The translations under genes were made by a program, and so were the position numbers. The notes beneath the pieces were generated by a model. It saw nothing but the letters and a program-made list of their open reading frames with translations. It made no database searches and had not been told where the DNA came from. This document shows positions 56,207 to 63,986 of a DNA stretch of 64,000 nt, one piece after another (positions within the stretch are counted from its first letter, which is position 1; the number at the start of each line of letters is the position of its first letter). Source of the DNA: Oscillospiraceae bacterium (GTDB lineage: Bacteria > Bacillota > Clostridia > Oscillospirales > Ruminococcaceae). The stretch is from assembly GCA_017466865.1 (NCBI GenBank), contig JAFTTI010000021.1, positions 293,863-357,862 on the forward strand, given 5' to 3'.

Positions 56207-58402
56207 TTGCCAAATACAGAAATCGATTATACAATAGACTTTCTGCTTACAAAGATTTTAAACGGGGATAAGCAGTATGACATTACAAAAATTGTTGAGG
56301 CTTATAAATATGCAGAAAGTCATCATATAGGTCAGAAGAGAGATTCGGGTGAACCTTATATAACCCATCCTTTAGCGGTAGCGTATATTCTTCTGGAACT
56401 CGGAATGGATACCGATACAGTATGCGTTGCACTGCTTCACGATGTTGTTGAGGATACCGATGCTACTCTTGACGAAGTAAGAAAACTTTTCGGGGACGAT
56501 TGCGCAATGCTTGTTGACGGTGTTACGAAAATCGGTAAAATTCCTCTTTTCACAAAAGAAGAACAGCAGGCTGAAAATGTCAGAAAAATTCTTCTTGCTA
56601 TGTCGCAGGATATAAGAGTTATCATTGTTAAACTTGCGGACAGACTTCACAATATGAGAACTCTTTATCATCGCCCTGCTGAAAAGCAGAGGGCGACAGC
56701 GCTTGAAACTATGAATATCTATGCCCCGATAGCACACAGACTTGGTATCAGGGCGATAAAGGAAGAACTCGAAGATATTTCTTTCAGATACTTAGACCCC
56801 TTTGCATACACCGAAATCGAGCAGGTTATGGAAAAGCGCATAAATGACAGACAGTCATTCATAGGTCAGATTCAGGCAAGAATAAAGACAAGACTCGAAA
56901 GTATGGATTTTGTCAAGAAACCACAGATTGACGGACGAGTAAAGAGTATTTATGGAATATACAAGAAAGTATATATGACTCAACGCGGTTTCGATGAAAT
57001 CTATGATAAATATGCGGTAAGAATCATCGTTTCAACGGTTTATGAATGTTATAGCATCTTAGGCGTTATCCACGATATGTTCAAGCCTATACCAAATCGT
57101 TTCAAGGATTATATCTCAACTCCCAAGGCGAATATGTATCAGTCGCTTCATACAACGGTTATCGGCAGAGAGGGTATTCCTTTTGAAGTTCAGATAAGAA
57201 CATGGGAAATGCACCACACCGCCGAATACGGAATCGCAGCGCACTGGAAATACAAAGAGGGTATTCACGGTAAGGACAGATTCGAGGGTAAACTTGCCTG
57301 GATAAGACAGATTATTGAGGCACAACAGGAAACAAACGATGTTGAAGAAATTGTAAGAACAATTAAATCAGACCTTGCACCCGAAGATGTATTTGCATTT
57401 ACACCAAAGGGCGATATGATCACACTTCCTGTCAACTCAACGGTTGTAGACTTTGCCTATGCGATACATACGCAGGTAGGTCATAAGATGATGTCTGCTA
57501 AGGTTGACGGAAAAATCGTTTCTCTCGATTATAAAATTAAAACGGGCGAAATTGTTGAAATTATACTCACAAAAGATGAAACCAAAGGCCCTAACCGTTC
57601 GTGGCTTGATATTGCAAAAACGAACGAAGCAAAGGCAAAGATAAGATCGTGGTTCAAAAAGGAATGTCGTGAGGAAAACATAAGAAACGGTAAGGATGAA
57701 CTCGAAAGAGAATTCAGAAGAAATCTCATAAGAGTTCCCGATGAAGACCTTGACGAATTCTTGAGCGACGATTTACGCAGACACAACTGTGATACAGTTG
57801 AAGATTTTTATGCCGCGATAGGTTATGGGGGAATTCTTCTTTCAAAACTTATTCAGCGTTATAAAGACAAATATACAAAGCAGTATCTTGAAACAGAAAA
57901 GACAGAAGAACAACCGACTCTCCCCACAACACCGAACATAAAGAAAACCGACGGTATTACTGTTGAGGGAATGGAAAACTGTCTTATCAAGTTTGCAAAA
58001 TGCTGTAATCCGCTCCCCGGTGATGATGTTGTAGGCTTCATCACAAGAGGACATGGTGTTTCGATACATAAAGCCGACTGCGTCAACTATGTTTCCGCTA
58101 TGGAAGAAGAAAGAGAAGTTGAACGCTGGGTAAAGGCTTCATGGGAAGAAACTCATACAAAGAGTTACAGAACAACAATCGATATTATCTCTTATGACCG
58201 CCCCGGGCTTCTTGCTGATGTTGCAAACCTTCTTTCAGAAATGCGTATCTTTATTCACGAAAGTGTTTCGAGAGGGCTTAAAGACGGCTATGCAAGTATT
58301 ACCGTAACAATAAGCGTAGGCGGTATAGAACAACTTAATAATGTTGTTATGAGACTAAAACGCATACCCGGCGTTTCATCGGTAGAAAGAACGGGTAAAT
58401 AA
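56207..58402 (+). CDS. relA: bifunctional (p)ppGpp synthetase/hydrolase (Rel)
   Basis: A 731-residue stringent-response enzyme. The HD hydrolase has YITHPLAVAYILLELGMDTDTVCVALLHDVVEDTD and VKLADRLHNMRTL (residues 50-155). The synthetase has GRVKSIYGIYKKVY, FDEIYDKYAVRIIV, YISTPKANMYQSLHTTV and EVQIRTWEMHHTAEYGIAAHWKYKEG (about 240-350). TGS is at DVFAFTPKGDMITLPVNSTVVDFAYAIHTQVGHK, and the C-terminus has a zinc-finger-like CCNPLPGDDV and an ACT domain. HD and synthetase motifs look intact, so both activities are likely. The start is TTG, 7 nt after CAGGTG. It is in an operon with recJ and the MBL/hemZ genes. Confidence 0.95.
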   Translation: MPNTEIDYTIDFLLTKILNGDKQYDITKIVEAYKYAESHHIGQKRDSGEPYITHPLAVAYILLELGMDTDTVCVALLHDVVEDTDATLDEVRKLFGDDCAMLVDGVTKIGKIPLFTKEEQQAENVRKILLAMSQDIRVIIVKLADRLHNMRTLYHRPAEKQRATALETMNIYAPIAHRLGIRAIKEELEDISFRYLDPFAYTEIEQVMEKRINDRQSFIGQIQARIKTRLESMDFVKKPQIDGRVKSIYGIYKKVYMTQRGFDEIYDKYAVRIIVSTVYECYSILGVIHDMFKPIPNRFKDYISTPKANMYQSLHTTVIGREGIPFEVQIRTWEMHHTAEYGIAAHWKYKEGIHGKDRFEGKLAWIRQIIEAQQETNDVEEIVRTIKSDLAPEDVFAFTPKGDMITLPVNSTVVDFAYAIHTQVGHKMMSAKVDGKIVSLDYKIKTGEIVEIILTKDETKGPNRSWLDIAKTNEAKAKIRSWFKKECREENIRNGKDELEREFRRNLIRVPDEDLDEFLSDDLRRHNCDTVEDFYAAIGYGGILLSKLIQRYKDKYTKQYLETEKTEEQPTLPTTPNIKKTDGITVEGMENCLIKFAKCCNPLPGDDVVGFITRGHGVSIHKADCVNYVSAMEEEREVERWVKASWEETHTKSYRTTIDIISYDRPGLLADVANLLSEMRIFIHESVSRGLKDGYASITVTISVGGIEQLNNVVMRLKRIPGVSSVERTGK

Positions 58403-58424
58403 ATCACACACATACGGAGGAAGT

Positions 58425-59075
58425 ATGGAAATCAGGCAGATTAGCGGACTTGGAGTTTGTGCTACAAACTGTTATGTTGTTATTTCCGAAAAAGGTAATG
58501 CTGTCCTTATAGACGCACCTGAAGGTAAAGAAGAAATCCTTTCGGCTATCGGGAACGCAACTCTTAAAAAAATAATTCTTACACACGGCCATTTCGACCA
58601 TATATTCTCTGCTGGAGAAATAGCGAGAGAAACAGCTGCTGAAGTTTATATCCACGATAAAGACCTTTCAAAACTTAAAGACAGCACACTTAATCTTTCA
58701 CAGGCTTTCGGGATTTCGGATACCTTTGAAAAGGTTGAAAAGGCGATAAGTTTTATGGAGGGTGACATTATCACTCTCGATGAACTTTCGTTTGAAATTC
58801 TTCATACTCCGGGACATACGTCGGGAAGTGTATGTATTATTCTTGATGATAATATGTTCACAGGAGATACACTTTTCAAGGACAGCAGAGGAAGAACAGA
58901 CCTTGTTGACGCAAGTCATACAGATATGGCGATGTCGCTCCGCAAACTGAGAGTGTTCAAGGGAAGATACAATGACTATAATATCTATGCAGGGCACGGA
59001 GCGAACACCACTCTGAATACCGAACGCGAAAACAACGTTTATCTCAGGGGATTTGACTATGACGATATGTTTTAA
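58425..59075 (+). CDS. MBL-fold metallo-hydrolase (glyoxalase II-like)
   Basis: A 216-residue metallo-beta-lactamase-fold hydrolase. The metal motif THGHFDHIFSAGEIA is near residue 50, HTPGHTSGSVCI near 128 gives the next His, GDTLFKDSRGRTDL the bridging Asp, and AGHGANTTLNTERENN the last His. Members of this subgroup are annotated as hydroxyacylglutathione hydrolase-like, but glutathione is unlikely in this host, so a thioester or general hydrolase role is a safer call. It follows relA by 22 nt, the usual place in Clostridia, and overlaps hemZ by 17 nt. Confidence 0.9.
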   Translation: MEIRQISGLGVCATNCYVVISEKGNAVLIDAPEGKEEILSAIGNATLKKIILTHGHFDHIFSAGEIARETAAEVYIHDKDLSKLKDSTLNLSQAFGISDTFEKVEKAISFMEGDIITLDELSFEILHTPGHTSGSVCIILDDNMFTGDTLFKDSRGRTDLVDASHTDMAMSLRKLRVFKGRYNDYNIYAGHGANTTLNTERENNVYLRGFDYDDMF

Positions 59076-60522
59076 CGGCAACGATTTCAAATATGAAACC
59101 GAAGCGGTTATGAAACTTTTTCTTCCTGTTACAAATTTTGAATTTCTTTATGAAGAAACTGTTTCAGATGGCGACTATACAATAATATCCGTTAAGGAAA
59201 AAGATGATTTTTTCTCGCTTAAAGTTATTGTTTGTCTTGACGGCAAAAAGGCGGTTATGAATGGAAAGTCACCAAAGTCAGAAGGGCTCAAAAAGTGTGA
59301 ATTTCCTTTATGCAGAATGCTTTATAAATGTCTTTTGAAGATAACGGGAAAAGTTCAGCCCTGGGGCGCTATAACGGGAATAAGACCTGTCAAAGAAGTT
59401 AACAGACTTATGTCTGAAGGTTTATCAGAGGATGAAATACGCTCGTCTTTAAAGAAAAAATATTTCATATCTGATGAGAAATTTGACCTTGCTTATAAAA
59501 CGGCTGTTACGCAGGAATCTCTGATAAAAATTCCTGAAAACTCATTCAGCCTTTATATTTCGATACCTTTCTGTCCGACAAGATGTCGTTATTGCAGTTT
59601 TGTTTCACATTCAATGGACAGTGCTGTAAAACTCATCCCCGATTATATCGCAAAACTCTGCGAGGAAATAAAAATAATCGCAGACTATGCCGATAAGCAT
59701 AATCTTTTACTTGATACGGTTTATTTTGGTGGAGGAACACCGACATCACTTTCAGCAGAAGAACTTTATATTATAATGAAAACAGTTTCGGAGTGTTTCA
59801 CAATTTCGGCGGTAAGAGAATATACTGTTGAAGCGGGACGCGCGGATACTATCACTGAAGAAAAACTTATTGTCATAAAAGAAAACGGCGGTAAGAGAAT
59901 TTCTGTAAACCCACAGACAATGAACAATAAGGTTTTAGAAACTATAGGAAGAAGTCATACGGCAGAGCAGGTGAGAGAGGCTTTTTCACTTGCGAGAAAA
60001 GTTGGTTTTGATAATATAAATACCGACCTTATAGCAGGGCTTCCTTCGGACAATTTCGAGAGTTTTAAAGACACTCTCACAGAGGTTATAAACCTTGACC
60101 CTGAAAGTATAACAGTTCATACGCTGACACTTAAAAGGGCATCATCACTTTTTAAGGAAGCAGACCTTGTAAGCGATGAGGATATTGCTAAAATGGTTTC
60201 TTATTCGGTTGAAAAACTGATGGAAAAAGGATATAATCCATATTATCTTTACAGACAGAAGAATACACTGAGTAACCTTGAAAATGTAGGATATGCAAAA
60301 AAAGGCAAAGAAAGTTTATACAACATATTCATAATGGAAGAATCTCAGACGATTTTAGCTGCGGGTGCTGCTGCATCGACAAAACTCTGCGACATTAAGA
60401 GTGGAAAGATAGAGAGAATATATAACTATAAATTCCCTTATGAATACATAAACAGATTTGAAACCCTTATGGAAAAGAAAAAGGATATAGATGCGTTTTA
60501 TGAAAAATATCCTATAAATTAA
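59059..60522 (+). CDS. hemZ: oxygen-independent coproporphyrinogen dehydrogenase HemZ
   Basis: A 487-residue radical SAM protein of the HemZ branch of HemN-like enzymes. The cluster motif CPTRCRYCSF, with CX3CX2C spacing, lies near residue 173. FGGGTPTSLSAEEL, TVEAGRADTITEEKL, ISVNPQTMNNKVLETIGRSHTAEQVREAF and NTDLIAGLPSDNFESF are the HemN-family blocks. The N-terminal 150 residues and late PYYLYRQKNTLSNLENVGYA are HemZ-like. ATG at 59059 is chosen because AGGGG lies 8 nt upstream; an earlier TTG at 59053 is too near it. The start is inside the MBL gene. The rest of the haem pathway is absent from the window, so another HemW-like role is possible. Confidence 0.9.
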   Translation: MTICFNGNDFKYETEAVMKLFLPVTNFEFLYEETVSDGDYTIISVKEKDDFFSLKVIVCLDGKKAVMNGKSPKSEGLKKCEFPLCRMLYKCLLKITGKVQPWGAITGIRPVKEVNRLMSEGLSEDEIRSSLKKKYFISDEKFDLAYKTAVTQESLIKIPENSFSLYISIPFCPTRCRYCSFVSHSMDSAVKLIPDYIAKLCEEIKIIADYADKHNLLLDTVYFGGGTPTSLSAEELYIIMKTVSECFTISAVREYTVEAGRADTITEEKLIVIKENGGKRISVNPQTMNNKVLETIGRSHTAEQVREAFSLARKVGFDNINTDLIAGLPSDNFESFKDTLTEVINLDPESITVHTLTLKRASSLFKEADLVSDEDIAKMVSYSVEKLMEKGYNPYYLYRQKNTLSNLENVGYAKKGKESLYNIFIMEESQTILAAGAAASTKLCDIKSGKIERIYNYKFPYEYINRFETLMEKKKDIDAFYEKYPIN

Positions 60523-60566
60523 GTTAATTCAGATTTTTATAAATCATCTTATAAATAAAGATGCCG

Positions 60567-60607
60567 TGTCGCTTTTCAGGTATCTTTATAAAATCCAATA
60601 AGCGACA
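60567..60607 (+). other. inverted repeat before the zinc-ribbon gene
   Basis: TGTCGCTT (60567-60574) pairs with AAGCGACA (60600-60607), just ahead of the AAAAGGAG ribosome-binding site. An overlapping AAAGAT/ATCTTT pairing (about 60557-60585) is an alternative. It has no U tract, so terminator function is doubtful. Confidence 0.35.
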
Positions 60608-60622
60608 GAAAAGGAGCAGATT

Positions 60623-61012
60623 ATGCCACAGTCACAGAAATTTGAAGTTGTTATCGACAGCGCAAAAAGATATGCCGATATTGCGGCTGAAAAGACAAAT
60701 GAAATTATTGAACTTTCAAAACTTAAACTCGATAAGGCAAAGTTGCAGTCGAAAGAACGCGAACAATACCGCAAACTCGGAAAATATTATTTCGACTTTG
60801 TTTCAAATTCAGAAGAAAACGATGAAAATTCCGCAAAGGAAAATATGGCGCTTATCGAAGATTGCATAGAAACAATAAAGAATCTTCGTCAGGATATTGA
60901 ATGGATAAGCGAACAGATAGGAACTTTAAAGCCCCACAGAATCTGTGCTATATGTGGCGCTAAAAATCCCACATCCTGCAATTTCTGTTCTTCATGCGGT
61001 AAAAAACTTTAA
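60623..61012 (+). CDS. small coiled-coil protein with C-terminal zinc ribbon
   Basis: A 129-residue protein of unknown function. Residues 1 to about 95 are helical and charged (DSAKRYADIAAEKTNEIIELSKLKLDKAKLQSKEREQYRKL, and IETIKNLRQDIEWISEQ), suggesting a coiled coil. The C-terminus has a zinc ribbon of the CxxC-x7-CxxC-like type: CAICGAKNP followed by CNFCSSCGKKL. Similar short zinc-ribbon proteins are frequent in Clostridia and are usually uncharacterised. AAAAGGAG precedes ATG. It has no signal peptide. It is followed by a terminator. Confidence 0.7.
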   Translation: MPQSQKFEVVIDSAKRYADIAAEKTNEIIELSKLKLDKAKLQSKEREQYRKLGKYYFDFVSNSEENDENSAKENMALIEDCIETIKNLRQDIEWISEQIGTLKPHRICAICGAKNPTSCNFCSSCGKKL

Positions 61013-61033
61013 AATATGGTAAAACAGTATATT

Positions 61034-61070
61034 AAAAGGGCAGAAAGTATATCTGCCCTTTTGTGTTTTA
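61034..61070 (+). terminator. intrinsic terminator
   Basis: AAAAGGGCAGA (61034-61044) pairs with TCTGCCCTTTT (61052-61062), followed by GTGTTTTAT. Confidence 0.82.
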
Positions 61071-61090
61071 TCCAAAAGTTGTATTATCTA

Positions 61091-61119
61091 TTTACAATTT
61101 ATCCTTAAGATGATATAAT
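61091..61119 (+). promoter_or_regulatory. promoter of the phosphofructokinase gene
   Basis: TTTACA (61091-61096), 17 nt, and an extended TGATATAAT ending at 61119. Confidence 0.72.
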
Positions 61120-61127
61120 CTAAAAGG

Positions 61128-61181
61128 ACACAGCCTGCCGCAGTTTTTTGCGACAAGCCGTTTGCGGAGTAGGCTCTGTAA
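61128..61181 (+). other. structured 5' leader of the phosphofructokinase gene
   Basis: An interrupted stem forms the first half of the leader: ACAG pairs with CTGT at the base, CCT with AGG across a 2-nt bulge, then CCGCA with TGCGG, enclosing GTTTTTTGCGACAAGCCGTT. It starts near the predicted transcription start. The motif does not match a riboswitch class I know. Confidence 0.4.
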
Positions 61182-61209
61182 GAATAATTCTGATATGGTG
61201 GTTGAAATT

Positions 61210-62427
61210 ATGAATATTGCAGTTGCACAGTCAGGCGGACCTACCGCCGCTATTAACGCCTCTCTTGCGGGAGTTTTTGTTGAGGCAATTAAAAATGACG
61301 AAATCAAAAAAGTCTATGGATTTAAGAATGGTATCGAAGGGGTGCTTCGAAACGATGCTGTTGATTTATCAGAATATCTTTCTGATAACCGTAATATTGA
61401 GATATTGAAACTTACTCCCTCGACAGCACTCGGATCTTGCAGACTCAAACTTAAAAATATTGAAGAAAACGAAGAACAGTATAAAAAAATCCTTGAGGTT
61501 TTTGAAGGTCTTGATATAGGTGCGTTTTTCTACATAGGCGGAAACGACTCTATGGATACTGTTTTGAAACTTTCGGATTATTTCAGAAGTGTCGGAAAAG
61601 ATATAAAGGTAATGGGTATTCCCAAAACCATAGATAACGACCTTGTTTTAACAGACCATACACCAGGTTTTGGCTCTGCGGCAAAATACATAGCAACAAC
61701 CGTTGCTGAAATTATAAGAGACAGTCAGGTTTATGCACTCACATCCGTTACTGTTATCGAAATTATGGGTAGAGACGCAGGTTGGCTTACTGCTGCTACT
61801 TCTGTTTTGAGAAGAATGGGCGAGGATGCACCTCATCTTATCTATCTTCCTGAAGTTCCTGTTACAAAAGAACAGATACTTGAACAGATAAAGGATGCGC
61901 ATAATCATCACAAGGCTTGTATTGTTGCTGTTTCTGAAGGAATAAAAACTCCTGACGGAAAATATCTTGCTGAAGATAACCTTTCTGGTTGCGTTGACGT
62001 TTTCGGACACAAGTATCTTTCAGGTGTGGGAAAATATCTCGAAAACCTTATTTCGACAGAACTTTCCTGCAAGGTAAGATCGGTTGAACTTAACGTTATG
62101 CAGAGATGCAGCAGTCATTTGGCATCGCTTACAGACATAGACGAATCACAGGAGATAGGCTCTGCTGCTGTAAGATATGCCCTCTCAGGACATACAGGCG
62201 AAATGATGATTTTTGAAAGAAAGGGAAACAATCCTTATGCGGTTGAGATTTCTTCTGCTGATATAAGAGATATTGCAAATAAGGAAAAACTTTTCCCTCG
62301 TGAATGGATAAACGAAAAGGGAAATAATATAAAAGATGAAGCACTTGATTACTTTATGCCTCTCATTCAGGGCGAAGTAAATCTTTTCAAGGAAAACGGA
62401 CTTCCCGTTCATCTCAAAATAAAATAA
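61210..62427 (+). CDS. pfp: 6-phosphofructokinase, probably PPi-dependent
   Basis: A 405-residue enzyme of the ATP/PPi phosphofructokinase superfamily, phosphorylating fructose 6-phosphate. MNIAVAQSGGPTAAINASLAG is the N-terminal phosphate loop. FYIGGNDSMDTVLKLSDY replaces the GGDGS of ATP-PFK; Asp and Asn there are typical of PPi-using types. MGIPKTIDNDLVLTDHTPGFGSAAKYIA carries the catalytic Asp in TIDND, and IEIMGRDAGWLTAATSV is the substrate loop. ATG at 61210 is preferred, with GGTGG 8 nt upstream; in-frame ATG (61195) and GTG (61198) are alternatives. The unusual structured leader lies upstream. Use of PPi would save ATP in an anaerobe, by inference. Confidence 0.88.
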   Translation: MNIAVAQSGGPTAAINASLAGVFVEAIKNDEIKKVYGFKNGIEGVLRNDAVDLSEYLSDNRNIEILKLTPSTALGSCRLKLKNIEENEEQYKKILEVFEGLDIGAFFYIGGNDSMDTVLKLSDYFRSVGKDIKVMGIPKTIDNDLVLTDHTPGFGSAAKYIATTVAEIIRDSQVYALTSVTVIEIMGRDAGWLTAATSVLRRMGEDAPHLIYLPEVPVTKEQILEQIKDAHNHHKACIVAVSEGIKTPDGKYLAEDNLSGCVDVFGHKYLSGVGKYLENLISTELSCKVRSVELNVMQRCSSHLASLTDIDESQEIGSAAVRYALSGHTGEMMIFERKGNNPYAVEISSADIRDIANKEKLFPREWINEKGNNIKDEALDYFMPLIQGEVNLFKENGLPVHLKIK

Positions 62428-62436
62428 ATTTTTTTC

Positions 62437-62465
62437 TTGACTTATCTTTCTTTTTTTTATATAAT
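62437..62465 (+). promoter_or_regulatory. promoter of the small-protein pair
   Basis: TTGACT (62437-62442), 17 nt (very T-rich), TATAAT (62460-62465). Confidence 0.7.
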
Positions 62466-62506
62466 AGAAAACGATGTATTTATAAAAGCGTTCAGGAGGT
62501 TTTATT

Positions 62507-62812
62507 ATGGGAAATTATGAAGATTTCTACACACAGACTTTTGGCGATGTCAATATCGGCGATGAAATAAAGGTTTATAAAGAGGGACAGACATATTGTG
62601 GAACTCTTATATTCAAGAATGAACATTACATCACTGTTCAGCTTCCTTTTTACAGAGAAGGATTTTCTGTACTCGATTTCTACACAGGTCACGCAAAAAT
62701 AGCAGGACTTCGTGGTGAAGATTTCGATATTAAAATGGATGAAGTCATCATAGAAGAAGATGAATATGGTAGCGAAGAAGATTTCGATGCTGACGCTTTT
62801 GAAGAGGACTAA
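62507..62812 (+). CDS. hypothetical small acidic protein
   Basis: A 101-residue protein, probably cytoplasmic. The first 75 residues look beta-rich (IGDEIKVYKEGQTYCGTLIFKNEHYITVQLPFYREGFSVLDFYTGHAKIAG), as in small barrel folds. The last 30 are strongly acidic (VIIEEDEYGSEEDFDADAFEED). AGGAGG precedes ATG at a good distance. No family was recognised. It precedes the YdbC-like gene by 20 nt and both share a promoter. The barrel and acidic tail could be a nucleic-acid mimic or binding protein, but this is speculation. Confidence 0.7.
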   Translation: MGNYEDFYTQTFGDVNIGDEIKVYKEGQTYCGTLIFKNEHYITVQLPFYREGFSVLDFYTGHAKIAGLRGEDFDIKMDEVIIEEDEYGSEEDFDADAFEED

Positions 62813-62832
62813 TAATCAAAGGAGTATTTATT

Positions 62833-63048
62833 ATGGCAGAACTTAAATACGAAATTGTCAGAAATATCGGTGTTCTCAGCGAAAATGCAAAGGGTTGGAC
62901 AAAAGAACTCAACCTCGTTTCGTGGAATGACCGTGAACCTAAATACGATATCCGCGAATGGTCACCCGAACACGATAAAATGGGCAAGGGTGTTACACTC
63001 AGCGAAGATGAGTTCCTCGAACTCAAAACATTAATTGAAGAAATGTAA
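62833..63048 (+). CDS. YdbC-like (PC4-fold) ssDNA-binding protein
   Basis: A 71-residue protein resembling Lactococcus YdbC and its Firmicutes relatives, which have a PC4/p15-coactivator-like fold and bind single-stranded nucleic acid. KYEIVRNIGVLSENAKGWTKELNLVSWNDREPKYDIREWSPEHDKMGKGVTLSEDEFLELK (in segments) is the whole domain: GWTKELN and PKYDIREWSP are the diagnostic strands. AAAGGAG precedes ATG. The role in this cell is unknown. Confidence 0.88.
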   Translation: MAELKYEIVRNIGVLSENAKGWTKELNLVSWNDREPKYDIREWSPEHDKMGKGVTLSEDEFLELKTLIEEM

Positions 63049-63070
63049 ATAAAGGCGGAACCGCCTTTTT

Positions 63071-63161
63071 GGAGACGTATCGAAGTGGTCATAACGAGAA
63101 CGACTCGAAATCGTTTGGGCGGTAACACGTCCCGTGGGTTCGAATCCCACCGTCTCCGCCA
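63071..63161 (+). tRNA. tRNA-Ser (CGA anticodon)
   Basis: A 91-nt class II tRNA with acceptor GGAGACG/CGTCTCC, a D arm containing GAAGTGGTCATAACGA, and an anticodon arm ACGAC-TCGAA-ATCGT, giving CGA. A long variable arm (GGGCGGTAACACGTCCC) and T arm GTGGG-TTCGAATC-CCAC follow. CCA is encoded (63159-63161). Confidence 0.95.
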
Positions 63162-63172
63162 ATGAGGATATT

Positions 63173-63209
63173 GCGTAAAATAGAGAAAAGTATCTATTTT
63201 ACGCGTTTT
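63173..63209 (+). terminator. intrinsic terminator of tRNA-Ser
   Basis: GCGTAAAATAGA (63173-63184) pairs perfectly with TCTATTTTACGC (63193-63204), followed by GTTTTAT. Confidence 0.82.
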
Positions 63210-63257
63210 ATCCGTTGTAAAAGTGGTAACACTCGGTAATGGGTGTAACCTGAAAAA

Positions 63258-63301
63258 TTAGTCAAAAGTTAGTCAGAATGTTAGTCAGGATTCTTGACTA
63301 A
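63258..63301. repeat. TTAGTCA direct repeats beside tRNA-Ser
   Basis: TTAGTCA occurs at 63258-63264, 63269-63275 and 63281-63287, and inverted as TGACTAA at 63295-63301. The 11-12 nt phasing resembles arm-type integrase sites or a regulator's operator array. No gene lies between 63162 and 63365. Confidence 0.6.
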
Positions 63302-63331
63302 AAAATAAGTAAAGAATACATCGAAAAAACA

Positions 63332-63361
63332 AAAAGCAGGAGGAATAATCCTCCTGCTTTT
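63332..63361 (-). terminator. terminator of the prophage lysis genes
   Basis: AAAAGCAGGAGGA (63332-63344) pairs perfectly with TCCTCCTGCTTTT (63349-63361). It lies just past the stop of the last minus-strand gene. Confidence 0.85.
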
Positions 63362-63365
63362 CTTT

Positions 63366-63566
63366 TTACACCGTCATCATCATTTTAACAATAATACCCA
63401 CAAGGGCAGCACCGACAGTTCCCAAAACCCCCATAATGAGATTGAGTTTTGTATTGATAACTGCGAACTGCGTTTCGCCCTTTGCGAGTTTGTCTTTCTG
63501 TTCTTCGACTTTCTTTTCAAGTTCTCTGACCATATCGCAGGGACACTTCTTATTCTCCTCGTTCAT
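63366..63566 (-). CDS. phage haemolysin XhlA-like protein
   Basis: A 66-residue protein with the XhlA layout: a charged coiled coil (MVRELEKKVEEQKDKLAKGE) followed by one C-terminal transmembrane helix (LIMGVLGTVGAALVGIIVKMMM). XhlA-like proteins sit next to holins in phage lysis cassettes. ATG at 63566 follows GGAGGG at about 11 nt and overlaps the holin gene by 17 nt; an upstream in-frame ATG at 63626 would double the overlap and lacks a clear site. It marks a phage-derived segment that begins left of here and continues past the window. Confidence 0.78.
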   Translation of the reverse strand: MNEENKKCPCDMVRELEKKVEEQKDKLAKGETQFAVINTKLNLIMGVLGTVGAALVGIIVKMMMTV

Positions 63567-63774
63567 CGTTCTTTTCGCCCTCCGCTCTTTTTCCGTCAAC
63601 ATGACTTTCGACGCACATGTATACAATGAGAGCAGCTCCTGACATTATGATACTTGTAATCTGTTCGATGCTGCCCGGGTCTACATTGAATGCAATAAGA
63701 ATTGATGTTGTAAAAGCAATAAGCGCAGCCCAGAACTTTCTTGATGTGAGTTTCTGCTTCCAGTTTATCTTCAT
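63550..63774 (-). CDS. phage holin (phi LC3-like family)
   Basis: A 74-residue protein. INWKQKLTSRKFWAALIAFTTSILIAFNVDPGSIEQITSIIMSGAALIVYMCVESHVDGKR matches the phi LC3-type holins: a basic N-terminus with KxFW, then two transmembrane helices (about residues 14-30 and 39-56) joined by a short loop, and a charged tail. In phages the holin lets the endolysin reach the wall. Its start overlaps the PnuC-like gene stop as ATGA. In this lysis order an endolysin would normally be near, but it is not visible in the window. Confidence 0.85.
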   Translation of the reverse strand: MKINWKQKLTSRKFWAALIAFTTSILIAFNVDPGSIEQITSIIMSGAALIVYMCVESHVDGKRAEGEKNDERGE

Positions 63775-63986
63775 TCCGAAACCTCCTTGTGTTTCCAGTT
63801 TTTAAGACCTATGATGCAAATAACAGCATTCACTGCAAAGATAATCATCTGAGGGATGTCCTCTGCGATAGCATTATGAAGCATCCAGTAGATATTAGTT
63901 ACAAGCCATACCTTAAACCCCCAGCGATAGCCGAGAGCGTTTGCAAAGGTACCGATGAGTGTGAATGCCGTAATGATATAGTCCAT
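63771..63986 (-). CDS. small PnuC-like membrane protein of the phage segment
   Basis: A 71-residue membrane protein with about three helices. WGFKVWLVTNIYWMLHNAIAEDIPQMIIFAVNAVICIIGLKNWK resembles the core of PnuC nicotinamide riboside transporters, but it is about a third of their length. Similar mini-PnuC proteins are found in phage and prophage lysis regions of Firmicutes. It may be a complete small phage protein; the frame starts with ATG at 63986, 14 nt before the window edge, so an upstream start outside the window is possible. The overlap with the holin gene suggests one transcript. Confidence 0.65.
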   Translation of the reverse strand: MDYIITAFTLIGTFANALGYRWGFKVWLVTNIYWMLHNAIAEDIPQMIIFAVNAVICIIGLKNWKHKEVSE

